Source of the DNA: Tribonema minus
Taxonomy: Eukaryota > Sar > Xanthophyceae > Tribonematales > Tribonemataceae
DNA length: 64,000 bases
Reading direction: 5' to 3'
Assembly (NCBI GenBank): GCA_017506865.1
Contig: JAFCMP010000146.1
Span: 1,116,001-1,180,000, forward strand
The notes beneath the pieces are model-generated. The model was not told the origin of the DNA. It did not search any database and saw nothing but the letters and a program-made list of their open reading frames with translations. Of this stretch, positions 21,401 to 30,431 are shown in pieces (the stretch's first letter is position 1; the number at the start of each line of letters is the position of its first letter). Made by a program: the position numbers and the translations under genes.

Positions 21401-24400
21401 GGGAGGGCGCATGCTCCGGCTCCTATTTTTTTTCTCTTTTGTCGACTCACGTCCCTGCCACCATGATGTATGTATTCATCACTGAACTCACGCAAACCAG
21501 CTACAACAGCAGGCAGGTGGATGGGTTAGGATTACGATGAGGTGTAGGGTAACCCTAACCCTAACCCCAGCCCTAACCCTTGTTTTAACCTAGAGTTAAA
21601 GTCAATCCTAAGCAATCCCGAGAACATTGTGCTGACGACAAGACCTGCTTCTCGCTCACACCGGCACCATCTACTGGCGCTCGTTTGTCTCATAAGCGCT
21701 GTCCTTGGCGCATTCATTAGTTCAATTAGCCCTCTACAATCTTTGCGATCTCATCCTTTAATTAAAACCGTAGTTTGCACGCATACGCAGGATCCAGCAG
21801 GGGGACAGGCATTCGTTAATCCATCTGTTCACTTTGACCGCGTCGATTTCACTATGAAGCATCAACATTGATTTCAACGGCATGTGCAGAGTTCAGCAGG
21901 GGAAGACGCAGCTTTGACCTTGCCAATCTTTGAAATCTCAAACAGAAACCTTAATTGCACGGCATATGCAGGATTTGGCAGGGGGACAGGCATTCGTTTA
22001 TCCATCTGTTCACTTGGACCTCATTAATTTCACTCTGAAACATCAACATTGACTTCCACGGCATGTGCTGGATTCAGCAGGCGTAGACGCAGGTTTGACC
22101 TTGTCAGTTTGTGAACTCTCAAACATAAAGTGTGCTTTCCACGGCACGTGCAGGATCCAGCAGGGGGAGAGGCAGGCGCAGGGCAAGGCCAGGGGGCGCA
22201 GCGGGGGGGACGAGGACGTCCAGGGACTGGGCAGGAGGGACCTGGAGAAACCGCTAAGGCGCGCTGCACCAGGTACGTAGGTGTTGCCACACTGTGACCC
22301 GTACATACCCTATTGCTGTGGCCTGTACATACCCCATTGCCGCAGCGGGGCTCGTCGGCTGCCTTCTTGTCAGGGTTACAGTAGCGTGGCACGAGTGTGG
22401 CGAGCAGGATTCGTCACTTTGGGTCTGGCATAGGGCCAGGTAAGGTCAAGCCCTTGGGGTTAGAATGAGGGCTAGGGTTGCAAAGTATGGCCCGCAGAAT
22501 GCGTCACTATGGGTCGGGCCTAGGGTCAGGCCGGGTTTTGCCCCTGCGTGTTAGGTTAGGCTAGGGTTGAAGTTAGGGTTGGGAGTAGGGTTTAAAAGTT
22601 CATCACAGAGAGCTGTGCTTGGCTACCATGGCACTTTATGCTTACTGGCTTGCAATGGTGCTGCTGGCTGTGCTGACATTGTGCTGTGATGAAGGGCTAG
22701 CGTTAGGGTTAGGGTTAGGATTAGTGATGAACAGTACACCTGCCGTACTGTGGTGACTGCTTGAGGACACATGTAACTGTAGAGGTGAGTCAAAGTTGAA
22801 GGCACCTACAATAAATGCAACTTCTCGTGAGACAGTCCCCGTGATGCTCCGGCTTTCCACACAAATCAAACGTGATATTGCACGGGAGGCATCATGAGGC
22901 CCGTGCACCTCCATCGTGCCCCTCGCTGAAAAGCAGCCAGCAGCGTCAATAGCACGGGGACGCCTTTATGTGTTCGTGTGGTGCGAGGGGTGGTGGGGGG
23001 GGGGTGTTCAGGTGAAGGCACCACCAAAAACCTCACTTGGTCATTGGAACACCCTACAATAACTGTCACAACCCACTTTGATTCTGAGGCATCCACGTTG
23101 AGTCAACTGACATTGTGTAACCCCCACACGCCCCCGCCACGCCTTCTGCTGAGTAACAGGTGACGATGACGACGACGATGGCATGGGGGACCTCTTCGGT
23201 GGCATGCCTCAGGAGGCGCTAGACTACTTTGCAGCGCAGGAAAAGGGCGGCAAAAAGAAGGGCAGCGGCGGCAACAAGCGCGCGAGAGACGAGAACAGCC
23301 GCGGCGGCAGCGATGGTGACGACGATGCGGAGACTGATGCGTTCGCCGCCGCGGCGCTGCAGAGACGCGACGAGAAACGCAAGGTGAGATTGGCGGCGAC
23401 GCTCTGCACGACAGCGATAGCGGGGCGATGTGCGTAAGAGTTCAATTTTGTAGCTCAACTTCAAAACTCAGTAGAGGCTTGACGAGATGCGCAAGGTGAG
23501 GTTGGCGGCGACGCTCCGCACGACAGCGATAGTGGGGTGATGCTCAGTGCGTAAGAGTTCAACTTTGTAGCCAAACTTCAAATTTCAATGAGCAAGCGAC
23601 GAGAAGCGCAAGGTGAGGTTGGCGACGACGCTACCTACTGCTCAGTGCGTGAAAGTTCAACTTTGTAGCCAAACTTCAAAGTTTAATGCAGTAGGCAAGT
23701 TCAACTTCATATCGACCGCACCCTCGCTTTTGATGCGTGCTGCGTTGAAGGCTTTGTTGTACAGCAAGTCAGCTATCCGCAAGGAGGAATGGCGGTGACG
23801 CTCAGTACGATGGTGATGCCAGAGCACCACTGTACACAGAGTCTTGGGCGCATCTAATCAACCGACCCCTAAACCTAGACTAAACCACACCCCAAACCTA
23901 CTGCTCAGCACAGTTGAGGCTGCGGTTTACATTTTAAGTAGATCCATGGGCATGAACAGCAGCAGCCGTCGTTGGTGTCACATGTCATTGGTGCAAGCGG
24001 TTACGCTCCCCACGACAGCGACCAGCGCGATAATGCTCAGTTCGATGCTTGTGGCGGCTGTATCTCTTCATGATGACAGTCTACGTTTTGAACAGTCACT
24101 GCGGAGCAAAGCCGAACCTCTGTGCCCTCCCCTGGCGTGCAGCTCAAGCAGTCAAAGCAAAGCGTCGCTCCGCGCAAAGGGGGGAGCTAGAAGCAGTGCG
24201 CAAGCGCTGTCATCAGCAGACGTACAGCAATTACATGCATGGGCTATCGCTACAGTCTGCGTTCTCAACAGCCCATGAGGAGCGAGACCTCATATATTCA
24301 AGTCTCACAACCTACATTCTGAAGCAAGGCCAAACCTCTGTGCCCCCGCCCCCCCCCTCTCCCCTCCTGACGCCTTCCCCCCCCGCCCCCCTTCCCCCCC

Positions 24401-25699
24401 CCCCCCCACCCCCCTCCTGACGCACAGCTCAAGCAGGCCAAGTACGAAGTGGAGCCGCGCATTGCGGGCGAGCTGGAAGAGGAGCTAGAGCGCGAGCGCG
24501 CGCGCAAGGCAGGCGGCAAGCGCGCAGCGTCCTACGAGATCATCAAGAACCGGGGTCTCACGCCGCACAAGTCCAAGCTCAACCGTAACCCGCGCGTCAA
24601 GAAGCGCGAGGCGTACCGCAAGGCGGTCATCCGCCGCAAGGGCCAAGTCCGCGAGGTACGCGCGTGTGTTCGCTATGTACACACGTGTGTATGCTATTTC
24701 TACATGTGTATGCTTTGAAGTATGCTATGTGTGCGCGATGCATGTGCGTCGAGAAGCGCGGGGCGTACCGCAAGGCAGTCATCCGCGGCAAGGGCCAAGT
24801 CCGCGAGGTATGCATGTATACTCTATGTGCACGCATGTATATAGGTGCTATTGGCGCACATGCATGTGCTTTTTATTTGTGTACGCCATCAGTATACAAT
24901 GTATGTATTTCCTCCAGGAGTACGCATATGCTGTCTACATACCGGTACATGTGCTTATTTGCCAGGGATAGGTATGCACATGCAAGGGCCCAGTCCGCGA
25001 GGCTAGCCTGCCCGAACGCCTCAATATGGCACCGCAAGGCCGGCGTCACAAGGCGGAGCTGCGCGAGGCGCGTGGCGGCTGAGTTTACGAAGTAGGTAGC
25101 TATTCACTACATGGCTGGCTGACCCTCTGCACAGCCATCAACTCTTCGACTCGAATGCTATGGGCCAAGTTCGTGACCTTTACACACACATGCGTGTGTG
25201 GGTGCGTGTGTGCGCGCGTGTGTGCGCGCGCGTGTGCGCGCGCGCGCGTAAAATCTGCATCTCTGTGATTTAAACCCTGCATCTCTGTGATTCAAACCCT
25301 GGATACTCAAATTGTTGGAGCGACTTTGAGAGCTCGACAATAATGGCAGCGGCGATGGCCGTGACAGGAACCCTACTTGGCCTAACCCTAACCCTTGGCC
25401 CGACCCTAACCCTTGTGTGTGTGTGCACGCGCGCGCGTGTAATACTGAGCACTGCTCAGTCCGCGAGGCAGATATTTACAGCAGAAGCACATACCTCTAT
25501 CATAACATATATGATGCTCAGCGCTCACCATCGTATGCTTGGCATACGCGATGCCAACTTCGCTTTTGCACCGTCACTCACCCCCCCCCTTCCCTCCTAA
25601 CCCTAACCCTAGGTGCGCACCAACGAGGCGGGGCGCTACGCAGGCGAAGGCACCGGCATTAGGTCCACCGTCACAAGAGGCCGCAAATTCGCCAGCTGA
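15492..25699 (+). CDS. UTP3: UTP3/SAS10, small-subunit processome protein, ten exons
   Basis: Exons: 15492-15751, 16246-16450, 17560-18042, 19021-19179, 19622-19843, 20668-20813, 22154-22272, 23160-23383, 24428-24655, 25613-25699. All have GT-AG borders and consistent phase, giving 710 residues. UTP3 works in the nucleolus in early 18S rRNA processing. The N-terminus is Lys/Ser/Asp/Glu-rich. The Utp3 core lies across exons 3-4 (GLVYLQ joined to VKRQLLLALATNTCFYMLLK, then SHPVMQRLLQLR). Acidic exons follow. The conserved SAS10 C-terminal domain is in exons 9-10 (about residues 625-710), with NRGLTPHKSKLNRNPRVKKR, VRRKGQ-like basic residues and the terminal YAGEGTGIRSTVTRGRKF. The last acceptor lies in a CCCTAA tract. 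Several introns carry decayed copies of exon edges. Confidence 0.9.
17120..17559 (+). repeat. UTP3 intron 2: tandem units of about 120 bases containing splice-acceptor-like ends
   Basis: Successive degenerate units each contain a TCATATACATACGTACC block, a GCTCAGACTCACAAACC block and a CG-rich run. The last unit ends at the functional CAG of exon 3 (17557-17559). Confidence 0.7.
18043..19020 (+). repeat. UTP3 intron 3 with a pseudo-copy of exon 4's start and microsatellites
   Basis: 18899-18945 repeats the first about 40 bases of exon 4 (19021 onward; GTGAAGCGGCAGCTG) and then diverges. The intron also has a TATATA-rich run (18050-18110) and three copies of a GAAACGAATCAAAAGATCGT motif (near 18117, 18188 and 18254). 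Confidence 0.75.
20560..20616 (+). repeat. Pseudo-copy of UTP3 exon 6 start in intron 5
   Basis: The CACGCAG boundary and following AACGCGACAAAAGCAGCAA repeat the acceptor and first bases of exon 6 at about 20658-20710, roughly 95 bases upstream. Confidence 0.75.
21549..21582. repeat. Interstitial telomere-like repeat (CCCTAA)
   Basis: Consecutive CCCTAA units with small variants, inside a UTP3 intron. Similar tracts occur near 22700-22722, 25380-25414, 49411-49455, 53618-53640 and 56054-56086. Confidence 0.8.
23462..23700 (+). repeat. Two pseudo-copies of UTP3 exon 8 end in intron 8
   Basis: The exon 8 donor region (CGACGAGAAACGCAAG then GTGAGATTGG at 23370-23393) recurs near 23476-23540 and 23590-23640, each with a GTGAGGTTGG donor and a following AGTTCAACTTTGTAG block. 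Confidence 0.75.
24737..25090 (+). repeat. Pseudo-copies of UTP3 exon 9 end in intron 9
   Basis: 24746-24812 repeats the last about 65 bases of exon 9, including the GCGAGGTA donor. Shorter, more decayed copies lie near 24985-25005 and 25021-25075. Confidence 0.75.
25580..25612 (+). other. Telomere-like tract forming the last UTP3 splice acceptor
   Basis: CCTAACCCTAACCCTAG directly precedes exon 10 at 25613. The tract supplies a CTAAC branch-point-like sequence and the terminal TAG. Confidence 0.7.
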
Positions 25700-26702
25700 T
25701 CGTGCCTCTGGCAGCGGCAACAGCGGCGGCGGAGGCGGCGGTGGCGGCGGCAGCGGCGGCGGCAGCGGCGGCAGCGGCATCGGCGGCGGCGGCACAACGC
25801 ACCGCCAGGCACTGACGTGCCACCAGCGCTTTGCGTGCCGCGCGCGATGCGGCGTTGCGCGTTGCTGCTGAGCTTGCGGTGGGTGCTGCGCATGTGGCGG
25901 GGCGCGCTGCTGCGGAGCGCTGCTGCAGTACTTTAGTGGAGGCAGCGCTCAGGCATACGACCCCTAGCAAGTGGTGCCAGGTGCTCAGCAGCGTAGATGG
26001 CAGCGCGGGAGCTGGGCAACAGCGTGCTGGCTGCAGTGCACAGGAAGGGCTGCAGTAGCTGGCGATCTGCGCTCAAACATCAGAAAGCTCGCTCTGCTGT
26101 CTTCCGGAGTCTCACGCAGCACCCTCTTTGTCCATTGATAAGACATTCATGGTGGGATCGCTGAATTCAAGCAGGCATCTGGACCGCAACTCAAGCACGG
26201 CCGAGAGTCTGCCTTGAAGTTCGTCGAGTCGCGACTGAGCAGGTGTCATGGTTGATGCACCTCGCTGACTTGCGTCCACAAGAGTGCGCTAGCGATACTG
26301 TATGGGGGGGGGCAGCAGCCTGTGACGTCCTTGGACTCGCAGTGACCCGCATACTCGCAAAGCAGGGTGCGAAGGCGCGCATACAAGCTGCAGTAATGGC
26401 AACAACTCAAATGGCTTTACACGACGCTGCTCTCGTGCTATGTTGTGGGCTTGTGGCAGCCAAGAGTGATCAGCAAAAAGCATGCATGCAACGTTTGTGT
26501 GCATGCCCAAATTGCACCCAAAATATGTCAGCATTTGCAGAGCTCTTCAACTCCATCTGCTGATGGCTGCGAGCGTTGAGCTTAACTGTCCCTGCTGCAA
26601 GTGCTACGGTTTGACCAGTATGTGGTGATGGCAGCCATTGGGCAGCGAGAGCAGCAGTTGATCGCAGCAAATTACTTGTTCTGCGTTCTGCGTTCATCAG
26701 AT
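25700..26702. other. Intergenic between UTP3 and element 2
   Basis: Holds the UTP3 3' flank with a GGC-rich run (25723-25795). From about 26490 to 26700 it has a segment that reappears, diverged, immediately after the other LTR at 38221-38425. No gene was recognised. Confidence 0.6.
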
Positions 26703-27098
26703 TTGACACGGTTTGATGTATATAATTGAAGTACTTATTATCAATAGGCTTATGATGTGTCAGTGCCCTCATGTTCAGTCTTGTGTACATACACTCAGAG
26801 CATAGGAAGTGAGACTGCTGCACTGTAGTGGATCTTCATGACTATTAAGACTTGCCCCTTGTTTGGGGGTTTGCAAGTATTGATGGCTATGAGATCTCTG
26901 CATAAGCGCACAACCTGAGAGCTGGAGCAACAAGACCAAGTAGAGGCACAGTGACTGAAGCCACCCAACAACATCCACTATGGCTCCCCCAGCAGCAGCA
27001 TCATCATCAGCATCAGCAGCAGCCCAGGCTGCAGAGACAAGTAAGCCATGCATGCCACAGATCTTTACAACCACACACCTACATAGTTGCTTGTTAGA
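26703..27098 (+). repeat. 5' LTR of element 2
   Basis: Differs from 37823-38218 only at 26761 (C versus G at 37881). It contains an ATG at 26980 opening a short Ala/Ser-rich frame, followed by a GTAAGC donor-like site at 27041. Confidence 0.93.
26980..27040 (+). other. Possible leader exon inside the element 2 LTR
   Basis: ATG at 26980 begins MAPPAAASSSASAAAQAAET and runs into a GTAAGC splice-donor-like sequence at 27041. The gag frame downstream (open from 28201) has no early in-frame ATG, so a spliced leader start would make sense. Phase-compatible AG sites exist near 28213 and 28225, but they lack the CAG form seen in this window's other introns. This is a proposal only. Confidence 0.3.
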
Positions 27099-28206
27099 CT
27101 GGCACCCTACAGACAGGCTTTACCTTCCACTCCGCTCCGCAGATAGTTCAGTAGGCTACTCGTGCTAACGCACCGTACTCGTTAGCCGACTAGCTAACCA
27201 TTCTAGCTCGTCCTGACCGCTGCGGAGGCTAATTCTTCTTACGCGCATTAAAGCTTATCTCGTCACGTTAGGCTCTTAACACTCCATTGAATAGTAGGCA
27301 CCTTCGCGCTAGCGGACGCGCGGCGTGGTTGGTAGCTATTCGTGCTAATTGTCGTTCATGGAAGGCCAGAGAAAGTTCAGGAAACTTGGGGAAATGGCTG
27401 GCAAGAGCAGCTTCGAGACACGCTCTGCCGCCACTTCGCTACACGATGTTAGCTGTCATCGCAGTCGCAAACACTCAACAGCCGTGCTTTGGCTGTGTAG
27501 GCAGCCCTCCGCCTGAGTGCCCGCATAAGTTTGCTCGTGCGCGGCGGTGCACACCCGCTGTGTACGACGTCTGTTGTTAGCGCTGAAATACGGGATGATG
27601 AGGTTGATGGCCATCAATGCACAGTGTAGCGCACTGCCTTGCATACGCCTAAGTGGGCTCAGAGGTTAACAGATAACAGACCCCCCACCCTTTGTTTCCT
27701 AGCACCGTTGCGTGTAACCGACTTGCGGCCGCAATTCGTCCGCCAGGTTCTGTCGCGGCCTGCCGGTAGTACTGCACGTCCAATGCAGTAGCTATTTTGT
27801 CAGATAGAAGCATGATGCGTACGTGCGTACGTGCGAGAGAGAGAGAACCACATTTCAGCAAAGACAGCAGCGCTAACTCATGACGTTAAAGATAGAATTT
27901 GATCAAGCTTGCTGCTCGGCGCGGGCAGGCTCGCTTGTTTCATGCGCGCTCTGACCGGTGCTACCTGCGGATTCGAGCACCGCACATAGCACAAGCGGTG
28001 GAGGCGAGATAAGCAGGCATATAACATCTTGTGGAAGTGTTACTTGTCTTGATGTGCTGACCCATGCTGGCATATGTATGGGCAGAATACACACGGATTC
28101 CAGTTGCTGATGTGCTGTGAGCAGGGGGATGTCTGGCAATTGCATTTGCCATGCTCACAGCGCATAACCATAGATGACGATTCAATAAACAGAGACGTAA
28201 CGTGGT
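27099..28206 (+). other. Element 2 primer site and untranslated leader
   Basis: TGGCACCCTACAGACAGG at 27100-27117 is the likely primer-binding site (the complement ends in CCA). The rest, about 1.1 kb, has only short frames; it could be leader RNA with packaging signals or an intron. Confidence 0.6.
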
Positions 28207-29340
28207 GTGAGAGATGGTGAACGAGTATTGACACATGTTCTTGTGTCATGTGCAAACTCTGAATCCTCTAAGAGGAGGCAGCCTGAGGCTCAGCCCTCCA
28301 AGGCGGCTAAGGCGTCCGCCAAGAAGCGCAGGAAGGACGCAGCTTCGGCGCTCCTTGCCGTTTCTGACGCGGACGGGCTTGAGCCGGAGGCTGAGCTCAC
28401 CTTTGAAGGTGACGATGGTAGCGGCGACGACGATGCGGAGGTAACCCCTAAGCCTCCCTCGCGGGCCGAACCTCGTTACCAGGAACTTAAGCTCGTTGTT
28501 AAGCAGGTCCGCAACTCTAGATCTGGGACTGTCTCGAAGCTTCAGGCTGAGAGGGAGCGCTTGGAGACGGAGGTTGCCACTGCGGCTCACCGTAAGGATG
28601 AGCTGCGAGCCCTGTTGCAACTGTCTAAGCCACGTTCAGCCGCGCGTACCGCTTGTGGCGAGGAACTCAACAGTGTCAGGCTCAACTTCACGCGGCTTAC
28701 AGCCTCTACGAAGCAGCTTGACATTGACGTTCACGCGCACAGTTTGAGGCTGACGGCGTTGGTCACGGTTGACGATGAGCTGGATTCTATTATGGATCTC
28801 CAGCTCGGCGACAACGAACGACTGCGCCGCCTCAACCGGTACGAAGAGAACCAGATGGTGAGCCACTTGCAGGCGGGTCGCGCGGTAACTGTTCAGCCTA
28901 CGCTGCCAGCCCGCGAAGCCCGCTCTGCCTCGTCTATCGCAACCTCGAAAGAGGCCGGTAGCAGCGTCGACGACGAAACCTCGCTTGAGGACGGCGGCGG
29001 CGCTGGCTCAAGCACCCAGCAAGGTCGAGACATGACGACGGCCAACCGCTTGGCCGGCGTCGCGAATCTGACTACCAAGACTGGCCGTTGCTCTGTGCAA
29101 CTCCGCAACTTCTCTCGGAAGGTGGCGGGGCTGTCAGAGCCTGCCAAGATCTATGGGCTGGATGTTGCCATCAAGAACTCTAGGGACAAGAACTTCTTGA
29201 AGTTGATAAACTTACACGAGGCGCTCTCACTCGAAGTGAACGGTGTCGTGACTGTGTTCGATCAGCTCCAGTTCGAGCACAGAATTGAGGCTATCTTGCA
29301 GCAATTGATTCTGACTTCGCACTTGAGGGTGCCCAGCTGA
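28207..29340 (+). CDS. Element 2: gag N-terminal part
   Basis: The frame is open from 28201 and has no early ATG (the first methionine is deep inside), so its start is unresolved. It opens with Lys/Arg-rich sequence, then an acidic stretch, then a long helical coiled-coil-like region (RYQELKLVVKQVRN to KDELRALLQL). A central DDELDSIMDLQLGDNERLRR helix and a Ser/Gly linker follow. The coding signal leaves this frame near 29289 and continues in the next one. Gag proteins form the particle shell. Assignment is by position and composition. Confidence 0.55.
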   Translation: MRDGERVLTHVLVSCANSESSKRRQPEAQPSKAAKASAKKRRKDAASALLAVSDADGLEPEAELTFEGDDGSGDDDAEVTPKPPSRAEPRYQELKLVVKQVRNSRSGTVSKLQAERERLETEVATAAHRKDELRALLQLSKPRSAARTACGEELNSVRLNFTRLTASTKQLDIDVHAHSLRLTALVTVDDELDSIMDLQLGDNERLRRLNRYEENQMVSHLQAGRAVTVQPTLPAREARSASSIATSKEAGSSVDDETSLEDGGGAGSSTQQGRDMTTANRLAGVANLTTKTGRCSVQLRNFSRKVAGLSEPAKIYGLDVAIKNSRDKNFLKLINLHEALSLEVNGVVTVFDQLQFEHRIEAILQQLILTSHLRVPS

Positions 29341-30431
29341 CCCTCCGGGAGGCCGTGAGGCTGCCCGGGGAGATGGCCAGGGACTTGAAGTTGCGTGTGC
29401 GCGACCTGTGTCTCCAGGCTGGTGAGGAGCTGGGGGGGCCAGTTGAAAGACTGAACTTCCTCCGGCTCCTGACCGAGAAAGAGCTGAACAAGGTGACAGA
29501 GAAGCTAGACCAGGGCTGGCGCCAGAAGTCGCTGGCCAAAATCCAGGCGGTTACTGACGGCTTTCCTGGCCCCAGCAAAAAGAGCGCCAAGACGCGCGCG
29601 CGCGCGCCCGCGTCTGACAGCGATGACTCGTCCGTTGCCTCTGTCTCGCCGCCGGCGTCCGTCGCTTCGGAGTGTAAGGCCGGCCTGCGCCGCAAGAACA
29701 ACAAGTCATCTAGTGGCAAGTCGCTGTCACGCTTGACGCGCGACAAGAACTTTGAGCAGAGGGAGGCGGGCTACCGCAGCCGTGAGAAAGTGCAGGCCGC
29801 TGCACTCGCCGCACTTCAACTGCAAGTTGCCGCACTCAGCGCGGCCACGCCGGCCGCGCAGCCCCACGGCGCCCCCTACGCCCCCCCTGCGAGCGCGCCG
29901 TCGCGCGCAACCCCCATTTGCTATACTTGCGGCGCCACGCAGCCCTCACACACCGCGCTGCACCAGCACAAGGGCTCGCCTGAGTGTCTGGCCAGGGTGA
30001 ACGCCAACGGCGGCGGTGGCTCGGCGGCGCCAGACGGTCATGGCGGCAGGTACCCCCGCCCCACGGGCCGCGGCCAGCCTGGCCGGGGTCACGGGCAGCA
30101 CAGCCCCTATGGCCCCCCGCCCGCTGTCGCCGCTGCCGCGGAACCCGCGCCCGCGCAGCTGAGTTCGATCATGGAGCAGCTGGCGGCCTACCAGGCCGCG
30201 CACGGTGGTGAGTCGCGCGCGCGCGCGCCTCCCATGGGTGGAGGCACCAGCCAGGCCGCTGCCGACGCTGAGCTCAGTCAAGCGCTTGCAGTCACTGATA
30301 CACGTGCAGCACCCACTGACGCGCTCTCAGGCGCGCAGCGCGCAGGCGGCGCCGCTGGTTTGCTGCATGCACTGCTCACGCCGTCGCTGCTCTCCGGCGC
30401 CCCCATGCGGGTGGCCCGTGGTTGCAGTTGA
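29289..30431 (+). CDS. Element 2: gag C-terminal part with zinc-finger-like motif
   Basis: The frame is open from 29289 after a frame change. Helices (EAVRLPGEMARDLKLRVRDL) are followed by Lys/Ser-rich linkers and a helical RSREKVQAAALAALQLQVAA stretch. A Cys/His motif follows, CYTCGATQPSHTALHQHKG with a later Cys (SPECL), closer to a C2H2/C2HC finger than to a standard retroviral knuckle. The tail is Gly/Pro/Ala-rich. It overlaps the methyltransferase frame at 30205-30431. Confidence 0.55.
   Translation, partial: GYLAAIDSDFALEGAQLTLREAVRLPGEMARDLKLRVRDLCLQAGEELGGPVERLNFLRLLTEKELNKVTEKLDQGWRQKSLAKIQAVTDGFPGPSKKSAKTRARAPASDSDDSSVASVSPPASVASECKAGLRRKNNKSSSGKSLSRLTRDKNFEQREAGYRSREKVQAAALAALQLQVAALSAATPAAQPHGAPYAPPASAPSRATPICYTCGATQPSHTALHQHKGSPECLARVNANGGGGSAAPDGHGGRYPRPTGRGQPGRGHGQHSPYGPPPAVAAAAEPAPAQLSSIMEQLAAYQAAHGGESRARAPPMGGGTSQAAADAELSQALAVTDTRAAPTDALSGAQRAGGAAGLLHALLTPSLLSGAPMRVARGCS

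Noticed and set aside
25160-25260. GTGTGCGCGC run as a structured RNA or origin
   Set aside because: A plain dinucleotide microsatellite within a UTP3 intron.
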